From Lachnospiraceae bacterium (GTDB lineage: Bacteria > Bacillota > Clostridia > Lachnospirales > Lachnospiraceae), in NCBI GenBank assembly GCA_014804365.1, contig JAAUZX010000043.1:1-39993 (forward strand): a stretch of DNA of 39,993 nt. Direction: 5' to 3'. Shown one piece after another: positions 8,962-16,154 of this stretch (position 1 is its first letter; each line of letters starts with the position of its first letter). The position numbers and the translations under genes are program-made. The notes beneath the pieces were generated by a model. The model did not search any database, was not told where the DNA came from, and saw only the letters and a list, made by a program, of their open reading frames with translations.

Positions 8962-10662
8962 ATGAGTAAAAAGGCTAGACAGAAGGAATCAGTGGGAATA
9001 TTAGGAGAAAAAGAGAGTACCGTGCATGAAAGCGTGAGGGAAAGTGCGTGGAGAGGGGTACAGGCTGCAGAGGACCGGAGTCAGAAAGTCGAAACGCATA
9101 TGAAATACGAGGATGCCGGGATAGATGAGCGGATTCTGCGGGCAGTAAAGGAACTGGGATTTGATGAGATGACACCGATTCAGGAAGCGGTGATTCCGCT
9201 TTTCATGACAGGAAGGGATATGATCGGACAGGCGCAGACGGGCACCGGTAAGACCGCGGCATTCGGCATACCGATCCTGCAGAAGATCGATCAGGAAGAC
9301 CGCAATCTGCAGGCCGTGATCCTGTGCCCTACGCGTGAACTTGCCATGCAGGCGGCGGAGGAGCTTCGTAAGTTTGCTAAGTATATGCACGGGATCAAAG
9401 TACTGCCGGTATACGGCGGACAGGATATCGTAAGACAGATCAAGAACCTGAAATCCGGCGTTCAGATCGTAGTGGGCACTCCGGGCAGGGTTATGGATCA
9501 CATGCGCAGACACACATTGAAAATGGAGCATGTGCATACGGTAGTGCTGGACGAGGCAGATGAAATGCTGAACATGGGCTTTCGGGAAGATATAGAGACG
9601 ATTCTGCAGGAGATGCCGGAGCACAGGCAGACAGGGCTTTTCTCCGCGACCATGCCGAAGCCGATCCTGGATATTACAAGAACCTATCAGAAGGATGCAG
9701 CTTATATCAGGATGACGCCCGAGGAGGTAACGATTCCGCTGATCAAACAGGCGTACTATCAGGTGCGCAGGCAGGATAAGGAGGAAGTGTTGTGCCGGCT
9801 GATCGATTATTATGATCCGAAGCGGGCGTTGATCTTCTGTAACACCAAGCGCATGGTGGACGAGCTGACAGAACATTTGAAAGAGCGCGGATATGAGGTG
9901 GAAGGGCTTCACGGCGATCTGTCGCAGAATCAGAGAGACACGGTGATGAATCTGTTCCGCAGCGGCAGAGCAGGTATCCTGATTGCTACCGATGTGGCGG
10001 CGAGAGGGATCGATGTCAGCGATGTGGAGGCTGTCTATAATTATGACGTGCCGGAGGATATTGAGTATTATGTACATCGGATCGGCAGGACGGGACGCGC
10101 CGGCAAGACAGGGCGTTCCTTTACACTGGTAGTCGGCAGGGAAGCATATAAGATCCGGGATATCGAGCGGGTCTGCCATACGAAGATCAAGGAAAGAAAG
10201 ATTCCGAATGCGGCGGATATTATGCAGCGCAAGGCGGCAAAGATATTAAAGGAGGCCCACAGTGTGATCGAACAGCAGGATATCAGCCGCGCTATGGAAT
10301 ATATTCTGGACGAGGTTGCACTGGGACAGCATAGTGAGCTGCAGATCGCGGCAGCGTTCATGCAGATGAAGCTGGGAGATGAGATAGAGGACATCAGGGA
10401 AGAAAAATTCTTTTTCGACAGAAAAGAAGGCAGGCGCGGCGCGGGCAGGCGCAACGGCAGAGACGGACGTGGCGGCGAGGGCAGGCAGAATAGCAGGGAC
10501 GGACGCGGCGGCATTGGCAGGCAAGGCGGACGTGGAAGCAGATCGGATCAAGGCGGCCGAAATGAACGAAAACGGAGCGGCGCAGACAGACCGCATGATA
10601 ACAGAAGCAACAGCAGATATGCCGCACTTCGCATCAAAACCAAGAAACAGGGCACATCATAG
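8962..10662 (+). CDS. DEAD-box ATP-dependent RNA helicase with Arg/Gly-rich tail
   Basis: A 566-residue helicase of the CshA/DeaD group, which unwinds RNA in ribosome assembly, RNA decay and cold adaptation. All core motifs are visible: Q motif (FDEMTPIQEAVIP), I (AQTGTGKT, about residues 91-98), Ia (PTRELA), Ib (TPGR), II (DEAD, about 197-200), III (SAT), IV (IFCNT), V (ARGID) and VI (HRIGRTGR). An N-terminal extension of about 46 charged residues precedes MKYEDAGIDERIL, where the conserved part starts (a possible internal start at 9100). The last ~75 residues are dominated by Arg, Gly, Asn and Asp (repeats of the type GRDGRGG) and probably bind RNA non-specifically. Start choice rests on GGAG 5 bases upstream. 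It ends 6 bases inside the convergent YgjP-type gene. Confidence 0.94.
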   Translation: MSKKARQKESVGILGEKESTVHESVRESAWRGVQAAEDRSQKVETHMKYEDAGIDERILRAVKELGFDEMTPIQEAVIPLFMTGRDMIGQAQTGTGKTAAFGIPILQKIDQEDRNLQAVILCPTRELAMQAAEELRKFAKYMHGIKVLPVYGGQDIVRQIKNLKSGVQIVVGTPGRVMDHMRRHTLKMEHVHTVVLDEADEMLNMGFREDIETILQEMPEHRQTGLFSATMPKPILDITRTYQKDAAYIRMTPEEVTIPLIKQAYYQVRRQDKEEVLCRLIDYYDPKRALIFCNTKRMVDELTEHLKERGYEVEGLHGDLSQNQRDTVMNLFRSGRAGILIATDVAARGIDVSDVEAVYNYDVPEDIEYYVHRIGRTGRAGKTGRSFTLVVGREAYKIRDIERVCHTKIKERKIPNAADIMQRKAAKILKEAHSVIEQQDISRAMEYILDEVALGQHSELQIAAAFMQMKLGDEIEDIREEKFFFDRKEGRRGAGRRNGRDGRGGEGRQNSRDGRGGIGRQGGRGSRSDQGGRNERKRSGADRPHDNRSNSRYAALRIKTKKQGTS

Positions 10663-11265
10663 CACCAGTTCCTGCCCATGGTCTTTCAGCCACTTACGGG
10701 CGGTTCGGTAATCGGGATATACGGATTCTACTTTCTGCCAGAAAGCGGCGGAGTGATTCATATGGGTCAGATGGCATAGTTCATGGACGACCACATAATC
10801 CAGGATGGCGGGCGGCGCCAGCATGAGCCGCCAGTTAAAGGAGAGAGTGCCTCTGGCGCTGCAGCTTCCCCAGCGGGTCTTCTGATCCCTGATGGTGATG
10901 CGGTTGTAGGAGCCACCGGTAAACTGTTGGAAATGGGCGACTCTCTTCGGAAAATATTCTTTTGCCGCGGCGATATAGCGCTTTTCCAAGGCGAGCCGCT
11001 GGGTGTCGGTCAGCTCGGAGACGGGACGGTTACGCTGTTTTTCCTGAACTTCCAGATACTTGGTAACGATCCAGATACGCTTCTCGATGAGCAGGTGGGA
11101 GATTTCCTTCTGTGTGGCGCGCATGGGAACGCGCACCGTAATCTGCCCGTCGGGGGAAATACTGATGGAGAAGCTTCGGCGGTTGCTGCGGATGAGTGTG
11201 TAAGGCAGCTCGTAAAGCTTACTCTGATATTGGATGCGTATTGTGCTTTCGGATTGATTTATCAT
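10657..11265 (-). CDS. YgjP/DUF45-family zinc metallopeptidase-like protein
   Basis: A 202-residue cytoplasmic protein with the signature of the YgjP-like (DUF45, SprT-related) family: a central KTRWGSCSARGTLSFNWRL segment, then the zinc-binding VVHELCHLTHMNHSAAFW helix (HExxH as HELCH, third ligand His downstream) at about residues 163-180. The N-terminal half (ISPDGQITVRVPMRA) forms the usual beta-rich lead-in. The start is well supported: GGAGGT lies 5 bases upstream on the minus strand. The cellular substrate of the family is not established. It converges on the helicase gene with a 6-base overlap and so may share a termination region with it; antisense interference between the two 3' ends is possible. 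Confidence 0.88.
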   Translation of the reverse strand: MINQSESTIRIQYQSKLYELPYTLIRSNRRSFSISISPDGQITVRVPMRATQKEISHLLIEKRIWIVTKYLEVQEKQRNRPVSELTDTQRLALEKRYIAAAKEYFPKRVAHFQQFTGGSYNRITIRDQKTRWGSCSARGTLSFNWRLMLAPPAILDYVVVHELCHLTHMNHSAAFWQKVESVYPDYRTARKWLKDHGQELVL

Positions 11266-11313
11266 AGGTGACCTCCAGGGGCGGTGAATTACATGGTGAA
11301 CCGCATTGATTAT

Positions 11314-11342
11314 ATTATAGCACAGCGGTACAATAGTAGTAA
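11314..11342 (-). promoter_or_regulatory. Possible promoter for the YgjP-family gene
   Basis: On the minus strand, TATAAT (11319-11314) lies 17 bases after a weak TTACTA (11342-11337). The -35 overlaps the edge of the palindromic repeat at 11339-11481. Confidence 0.4.
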
Positions 11343-11481
11343 CAGTTCAGCCTTTGGCTTCACTGTTACGGAATCTGCCCATTCCAAGTCGCCTGCGGCG
11401 AGGGGCAGATTCCTTCTTGATCAAATTTACACGTTCTCACGGACTTTGCAGCAAGTGCAAAGTCCTGGGCTAAACTGTTAC
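11339..11481. repeat. Compound palindromic element (three nested hairpins within outer inverted repeats)
   Basis: The 143-base element is framed by GTAACAGTTcAGCC (11339-11352) and its near-exact inverse (11468-11481). Inside are three further hairpins: GTAACAGT/ACTGTTAC (11339-11346 with 11362-11369, an alternative to the outer pairing), GGAATCTGCCC/GGGCAGATTCC (11370-11380 with 11403-11413) holding an inner TCGCC-TGC-GGCGA, and a perfect 10-bp GGACTTTGCA/TGCAAAGTCC (11441-11450 with 11456-11465). It fills most of the 360-base divergent gap 11266-11625; the rest holds only possible promoters and the ribosome site of the + strand gene. It could be a MITE/REP-like element or a structured RNA. 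Confidence 0.75.
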
Positions 11482-11510
11482 CAATAGTAACATTATAGGG
11501 AACGCAATAC

Positions 11511-11540
11511 TGGACAAAATCCTATCTGATATGCTAGTAT
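11511..11540 (+). promoter_or_regulatory. Possible promoter for the TPR protein and gpmI
   Basis: TGGACA (11511-11516), an 18-base spacer and TAGTAT (11535-11540). Moderate match; it is the best candidate upstream of the two-gene unit. Confidence 0.35.
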
Positions 11541-11625
11541 GGTGAATGTATGGGGCATTTGAAAACGTTGCGGCATGGACAGCCGGAGACGCGGAGGGTA
11601 TCACGATTATAGGAGTATGAGCAAG

Positions 11626-13461
11626 ATGGAGCATAATAACAGCAACTTGGCGGAGCGGCAGGCGCAGTCCGGGATTTCGGTTATGGAGAAAAAGAAGGCG
11701 AAGCCGGCGGCCGTAGAAAAGAAGACCGGCCAGGCAGAGAAGAATGCAAAACCGACAACAGGAGAAAAGAAGACCGGACAGGCAGAGAAAAAGAAGGCGA
11801 AGCCGATAACCGTAGATAAGAATCCGGAACCGACGGAGAAAAAGAAGGCGAAGCCGGCAACCGTAGATGAGAATCCGGAACCGACGGAAAAAAAGAAAGT
11901 AAAGCCGGCAGCCGTAGAAAAGAAGACCGGACAGGCAAATAAAAAGAATGTAAAGCCGGTAACCGTAGAAAAGAAGAACGGACAGGCAGTAAAAAAGAAA
12001 GTAAAACCGGCAACTGAAGTGAAGAAGCCGCAAACGGCAGTGAAAAAGAAAGTAAAACCGATTTCTGAGGAAAAGAAAACCGGATTGACCGAGGATAAGA
12101 AAGGCAACACTGAAAGCAGGGAAGATTTCGAGATCCGCATGCAGAGGCGTGACGAATTGCGTGCAAGAAGGCGCGAGGAACGCAGGAGGAAAGTCAGGAG
12201 ACAGAAAATCGCAATGGCGGTATGTGCCGGGGTGATCGTGGTTGGAGCCATTGCCATACCAATGTTTTTTAGTCTGCCTTCGATGAAGCTGTCCCGCTGT
12301 CTTGCCAAAGGAGACAAATATACCGAGCAGGCCGATTACACAAATGCTCAGAGCGCCTATGAGAATGCGCTTAAGATTGATACGGCATCGGTAGAAGCAT
12401 ACCGCGGTATGGCGGATAATTTCGTGGCACAGGGCAATATACAGGAGGCCAAACAGATTTTATACACCGGCTGGGAGCAGACACAGGACGAGGGACTTCT
12501 TCATTATTACTGTGTGGAACTGTACAATGAGGCGGTACATGAGATCAACGAGGGAAATTGTACGCTTGCGACTGTAGATAAATGTATTCAGGTGCTGGAA
12601 CAGGAGCCGGATAATGCGGATGCACCAGGGCTATTATCGACCTGCTATGAGCGTCTGTTCAGGACGGAGGAAGAGGAAGCTGTATGCAGCATGTTTTTTG
12701 ATACAGATACGGCACAGGATACGTGCAGCTACGCAGAGTATGAGTCGCTTGTGCGCAGAATGCTTGCATTGTATCAGGCAAAACCTACGGAGGCGATGAA
12801 GGCGGTTCTGACACAGTATGTACTGATCGATATGCCTTATGTACAGATCAGCGTTCCTCATCTGGAAGCATACAGGATACTTCTCACGGAGGTAAACAGT
12901 GCGGTGAACGACGCGGGAATCACGGAGACGATGGCATGTCTCGCCCGTGCAAAAGAGGTGAGTGATTATTTCGCGGAAGCTTTTCAGGAGTTTGAGGCAG
13001 GCAACTATGCTTATGCAAGAGAACTGGTGGTGCAGGAATCTTATCAGCAGATCAGAGACAGTTTTATCGAAGAAAATTCAGGTTACTGGGAGGGCTCCAT
13101 TTATATTCCGGTGAACAGAGAACAGCTTATGCTGCATCGGGAGGACGATAAGGTCCGGTTCTTTTTCCTGAGCGAAGAAGATTATGATAATCATCAGGGA
13201 ATCATCAAGGTCTGGGGTACAAAGCAGGAAGATGACGGCGTACAAAGGAGTGGTATTTCCTATGAGCCGGCTGTGGATAGCGGAGAGGATTCTAAGACAG
13301 AATATACAGTGCAGTATTTGTACAGTAATGTGAAGATAGGCGGCGAGTATGTGCCGCAGATGAATTATCGTTTCGAAACGAAAGTGACCACACAAGAGGG
13401 AATCACCACCAACGCCATCGGCGACTGGGGCGGCGAGCATGAGTGGGAGATTGACTATTAA
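11626..13461 (+). CDS. Membrane-anchored TPR protein with Lys/Pro-rich repetitive cytoplasmic tail
   Basis: About 611 residues. The start is uncertain: AGGAG at 11611-11615 is one base from the ATG at 11617 and ten from that at 11626, so the latter is preferred. Residues about 20-165 are built of degenerate repeats of roughly 15-25 residues (elements such as EKKKAKP, VEKKTGQA and NPEPT), strongly basic and presumably disordered. A very basic helix (RRDELRARRREERRRK) precedes a single membrane helix (about 197-217, IAMAVCAGVIVVGAIAIP). After it come TPR-like helices (AYENALKIDTASVEAYRGMA and further pairs) and a beta-rich C-terminal domain of about 150 residues that I do not recognise. By the positive-inside rule the KP tail is cytoplasmic and the TPR part external. 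Only 14 bases separate it from gpmI, so the two are probably co-transcribed. Confidence 0.8.
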   Translation: MEHNNSNLAERQAQSGISVMEKKKAKPAAVEKKTGQAEKNAKPTTGEKKTGQAEKKKAKPITVDKNPEPTEKKKAKPATVDENPEPTEKKKVKPAAVEKKTGQANKKNVKPVTVEKKNGQAVKKKVKPATEVKKPQTAVKKKVKPISEEKKTGLTEDKKGNTESREDFEIRMQRRDELRARRREERRRKVRRQKIAMAVCAGVIVVGAIAIPMFFSLPSMKLSRCLAKGDKYTEQADYTNAQSAYENALKIDTASVEAYRGMADNFVAQGNIQEAKQILYTGWEQTQDEGLLHYYCVELYNEAVHEINEGNCTLATVDKCIQVLEQEPDNADAPGLLSTCYERLFRTEEEEAVCSMFFDTDTAQDTCSYAEYESLVRRMLALYQAKPTEAMKAVLTQYVLIDMPYVQISVPHLEAYRILLTEVNSAVNDAGITETMACLARAKEVSDYFAEAFQEFEAGNYAYARELVVQESYQQIRDSFIEENSGYWEGSIYIPVNREQLMLHREDDKVRFFFLSEEDYDNHQGIIKVWGTKQEDDGVQRSGISYEPAVDSGEDSKTEYTVQYLYSNVKIGGEYVPQMNYRFETKVTTQEGITTNAIGDWGGEHEWEIDY

Positions 13462-13475
13462 GGAGGAAAACAATT

Positions 13476-15017
13476 ATGACAAAAAAACCGGCAGTATTAA
13501 TGATTCTTGACGGCTACGGCCTGAATGAGAAGACACAGGGCAACGCGGTGGCAGAAGCGAAGACACCCGTGATGGACAGCCTCATGGCGGAGTGTCCTTT
13601 TGTGAAAGGTAATGCCAGCGGTATGGCGGTAGGTCTTCCCGACGGACAGATGGGTAACTCCGAGGTGGGACATCTGAATATGGGTGCGGGACGCATCGTA
13701 TATCAGGAACTTACGAGAATCACCAAGGAGATCCAGGACGGCCCCTTCTTTGAGAATCCTGCGCTTCTTGATGCTGTGAATAACTGTAAGAAAAACGATT
13801 CTTCACTGCATATGTTCGGGCTGCTGTCTGACGGCGGCGTACACAGCCATAATACGCATCTCTACGGACTGTTGGAGCTGGCTAAAAGAAACAACCTGAG
13901 CAAAGTGTATGTACATGCTTTCTTAGACGGCCGTGACACACCTCCGGCCAGCGGCAAGGGCTTTGTGGAAGACCTGGAGCAGGAGATGAAGAAGATCGGT
14001 GTGGGTGAAGTGGCAACAGTGACAGGACGTTATTACGCTATGGACAGGGATAACAACTACGACAGAGTAGAGAAAGCATATATCGCGCTTACCAAGGGCG
14101 AAGGACGTGAGGCGGCAAGTGCTACGGAAGGCATTCAGGAATCCTATGACAGAGAAGAGACGGACGAGTTTGTAAAGCCTACCGTTGTGAAGAAAAACGG
14201 TGAGCCGGTAGCTACGATCAAGGACGGTGATTCCGTTATCTTCTTTAACTTCCGTCCCGACAGAGCCAGAGAGATTACCAGAAGCTTCTGTGATGATGAT
14301 TTCAAGGGTTTTGCAAGAGAGAAGAAACTGGATCTTACCTATGTATGTTTCTCGGATTATGATCCTACGATCCCGAATAAAGAAGTGGCATTCCACAAGA
14401 TCGCAGTAACCAATACGTTCGGCGAGTGGCTTGCGGCACATCATATGAAACAGGCGAGACTGGCGGAGACGGAGAAATACGCACATGTAACATTCTTTTT
14501 CAACGGCGGTGTGGAAGAACCCAACGAGGGTGAGGAGAGAATCCTTGTTAATTCTCCGAAGGATGTGGCGACTTATGACTTAAAGCCTCAGATGAGCGCT
14601 TACGAAGTTTGTGACAAGCTGGTGGGCTGCATTAAGTCCGGTGAGTACGACGTGATTATCATCAACTTTGCTAATCCCGATATGGTAGGACATACGGGAG
14701 TGGAAGAAGCAGCGATTAAGGCTGTGGAGGCAGTGGATGAGTGTGTCGGACGTGCGGTGGAAGCCATTAAGGAAGTGGATGGCGTGATGTTTATCTGTGC
14801 CGACCACGGTAATGCAGAACAGCTCATAGATTACGAGACGGGGGCTCCGTTCACGGCGCATACTACGAATCCGGTGCCGTTTATTCTGGTCAATGCTGAT
14901 CCGGCTTATAAATTGAGAGAGGGCGGATGTCTGGCGGATATCGTGCCTACGCTCATTGAACTTATGGGGATGGAGCAGCCGGAAGAGATGACTGGGAAGT
15001 CGTTGTTGGTGAAATAA
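13476..15017 (+). CDS. gpmI: 2,3-bisphosphoglycerate-independent phosphoglycerate mutase
   Basis: 513 residues, the normal length of the family. The enzyme interconverts 3- and 2-phosphoglycerate in glycolysis and uses two Mn ions. The start follows AAGGAGG by about 8 bases. The metal-binding N-terminus (MILDGYGLN), the catalytic serine loop (MGNSEVGHLNMGAGR), the substrate-binding HAFLDGRDTPP and GRYYAMDRD segments, NFRPDRAREIT, and the late metal ligands (NFANPDMVGHTG, CADHGNAE, HTTNPVPF) are all intact. It follows the TPR membrane protein in one apparent operon and is closed by a terminator at 15115-15149. Enolase, the next glycolytic step, is encoded about 8.6 kb downstream in a separate unit. 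Confidence 0.97.
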   Translation: MTKKPAVLMILDGYGLNEKTQGNAVAEAKTPVMDSLMAECPFVKGNASGMAVGLPDGQMGNSEVGHLNMGAGRIVYQELTRITKEIQDGPFFENPALLDAVNNCKKNDSSLHMFGLLSDGGVHSHNTHLYGLLELAKRNNLSKVYVHAFLDGRDTPPASGKGFVEDLEQEMKKIGVGEVATVTGRYYAMDRDNNYDRVEKAYIALTKGEGREAASATEGIQESYDREETDEFVKPTVVKKNGEPVATIKDGDSVIFFNFRPDRAREITRSFCDDDFKGFAREKKLDLTYVCFSDYDPTIPNKEVAFHKIAVTNTFGEWLAAHHMKQARLAETEKYAHVTFFFNGGVEEPNEGEERILVNSPKDVATYDLKPQMSAYEVCDKLVGCIKSGEYDVIIINFANPDMVGHTGVEEAAIKAVEAVDECVGRAVEAIKEVDGVMFICADHGNAEQLIDYETGAPFTAHTTNPVPFILVNADPAYKLREGGCLADIVPTLIELMGMEQPEEMTGKSLLVK

Positions 15018-15114
15018 GTTATGGCAGGAAAATATGCTTGAAATGATCTTGGAAAAGCCAATAGCATAGAACCGTGAGGATTTCTGTATAAAATATTTAG
15101 AGTATATTAAATGA

Positions 15115-15149
15115 GGGCATAGATGGATATTCCATGTATGTCCTTTTTA
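15115..15149 (+). terminator. Rho-independent terminator of gpmI
   Basis: GGGCATAGATGGA (15115-15127) pairs with TCCATGTATGTCC (15131-15143; one mismatch, one G-U), followed by TTTTT. Confidence 0.75.
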
Positions 15150-15219
15150 TTGGAAATTCTATGGGATATTTTGAGGTTGCGGTGAAAATATTGCAATTGA
15201 GTGAAGTGCATTTTTTGAT

Positions 15220-15472
15220 ATAAGTGTAGGGCAGATTACACAAAATATTCTCGAAGCTGGCGGCTGCGTTATATGGATTTTCTAGAATATTCCGGCAAGG
15301 TTATGCAAACGGACGAAACCGCCCTCTATTCGCCGTCCGGGCTCATTACGGGCTTTTCGGGACATCCGTGTCCCGAAATTTCTGGATATTGAACGGAATA
15401 TTAAGAAAATCTCATATTCCTCCGCATGCCAGCTTCAAGAATATTTTGTGCAATCTGCCTTTCAAAACTTAT
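15220..15472. repeat. Large nested palindrome 1 (about 250 bases)
   Basis: The arms 15230-15261 and 15428-15459 are inverse copies at 30 of 32 positions, with a further ATAAGT/ACTTAT pair outside (15220-15225 and 15467-15472). Inward, the complementarity continues imperfectly (GATTTTCTnnATATTCCG and its inverse) to about 70 bases per arm. The core carries a CGGAC/GTCCG stem (15310-15314 with 15335-15339) and a perfect 10-bp hairpin TTTCGGGACA-TCCG-TGTCCCGAAA (15355-15378). There is no coding potential. It looks like a non-autonomous mobile or structured repeat; I see no transposase. Confidence 0.8.
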
Positions 15473-15502
15473 TAGTCTATTAATTCATATCCAATACCCT
15501 AG

Positions 15503-15636
15503 CTCGGGCGGATGATAAATTCTTAAGGAGCCCCTTAAAACGCGCCGGCACTTAGTGAGGTATTTCACGAACTTAGTGCCGCTGCGTGTTTTACGGAGCG
15601 AGAGCGCGGCGACGAAGATTTTATCATCTGTCCGAG
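15503..15636. repeat. Large nested palindrome 2 (about 134 bases)
   Basis: The outer arms 15503-15524 and 15615-15636 are inverse copies at 19 of 22 positions. Inside, AAAACGCGC (15537-15545) pairs with GCGTGTTTT (15584-15592), enclosing a CGGCACTTAGTGA...TCACGAACTTAGTGCCG hairpin. It lies 31 bases right of palindrome 1 and just upstream of the GntR promoter. Between gpmI (stop at 15017) and GntR (15782) the 764-base gap holds only the terminator, these two palindromes, and the promoter/operator. Confidence 0.78.
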
Positions 15637-15673
15637 CGGCCGTTTTTCTCAACCCATATCTTTATTCCCACAC

Positions 15674-15702
15674 TTGACAACCACGCACACTTTAACTATA
15701 CT
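15674..15702 (+). promoter_or_regulatory. Strong sigma-A promoter of the ytr-like operon
   Basis: A perfect TTGACA (15674-15679), a 17-base spacer and TATACT (15697-15702). Confidence 0.85.
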
Positions 15703-15732
15703 AAGTGTACCACCACTGATAGTACACTTAGT
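15700..15732. promoter_or_regulatory. Probable YtrA-type operator overlapping the -10 and start site
   Basis: A perfect 11-bp inverted repeat, ACTAAGTGTAC (15700-15710) and GTACACTTAGT (15722-15732). Its core AGTGTA (15704-15709), 13 bases, TACACT (15723-15728) equals the operator form I recall for YtrA of B. subtilis. It overlaps the -10 element, as expected for autorepression by the GntR protein encoded next. Confidence 0.82.
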
Positions 15733-15741
15733 ATTCTTAGT

Positions 15742-15750
15742 GGGGGGGGG
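15742..15750 (+). repeat. G9 homopolymer in the operon leader
   Basis: Nine consecutive G lie between the operator and the ribosome site (AAGGAG at 15771-15776). Tracts of this kind are prone to slippage. Confidence 0.9.
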
Positions 15751-15781
15751 TAAAACGTAATTCACAGGGAAAGGAGCAGAC

Positions 15782-16135
15782 ATGATATTCATAGATTATA
15801 AAGACACCCGCCCAATATATGAACAAATCGTAGAGCGCTATAAGACCCTGATTTTAAAGGGCGTTATGCAGCCTGACGAGCAGCTTCCATCGGTACGCAA
15901 TCTGGCGATGGAGCTTTCCATTAATCCCAACACGATCCAGAAGGCGTATGCGGAGCTGGAACGTCAGGGGTTTATCTATGTGGTAAAAGGCAGAGGCAAT
16001 TTTGTATCAGGGGACAGCGGGCTGGTGGAGAGACGCAAGAATGAATATGTGGACCAGATCATGGCACTTGTGCGGGAAGTGTTGGAAATCGGTATGTCCA
16101 AAGCAGAACTCATCCGCCTGATCGAAGTGCTTTAG
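15782..16135 (+). CDS. GntR-family repressor, YtrA subfamily
   Basis: 117 residues, the short form typical of YtrA-type GntR regulators: an N-terminal winged helix (DTRPIYEQIVERYKTLILKG, then LPSVRNLAMELSINPNTIQKAY and FIYVVKGRGNFV) and a short helical dimerisation tail without a large effector domain. The start follows AAGGAG by 5 bases. It is the first gene of an ABC-transporter operon and most likely represses it through the inverted repeat at 15700-15732. In B. subtilis, YtrA is released by antibiotics that bind lipid II, such as ramoplanin; whether this protein answers the same signal is inference. Confidence 0.93.
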   Translation: MIFIDYKDTRPIYEQIVERYKTLILKGVMQPDEQLPSVRNLAMELSINPNTIQKAYAELERQGFIYVVKGRGNFVSGDSGLVERRKNEYVDQIMALVREVLEIGMSKAELIRLIEVL

Positions 16136-16154
16136 GCAGAAAAAGGAGGAATTT

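Noticed and set aside
9001..10179. 392-codon open frame on the minus strand opposite the helicase gene
   Set aside because: Shadow of a strongly biased coding sequence; no start site, no domain, and the opposite strand has every helicase motif.
11370..11481. Repeated hairpins considered as a CRISPR array
   Set aside because: The units differ in sequence and spacing; there are no regular direct repeats or spacers.
11284..11487. 67-codon open frame across the compound palindrome
   Set aside because: Its sequence is fully explained by the nested hairpins; no ribosome site.
11607..12317. Long minus-strand frames rich in Phe and Ser opposite the Lys-rich repeats
   Set aside because: Antisense of the repetitive KKAKP region produces long open frames by composition alone.
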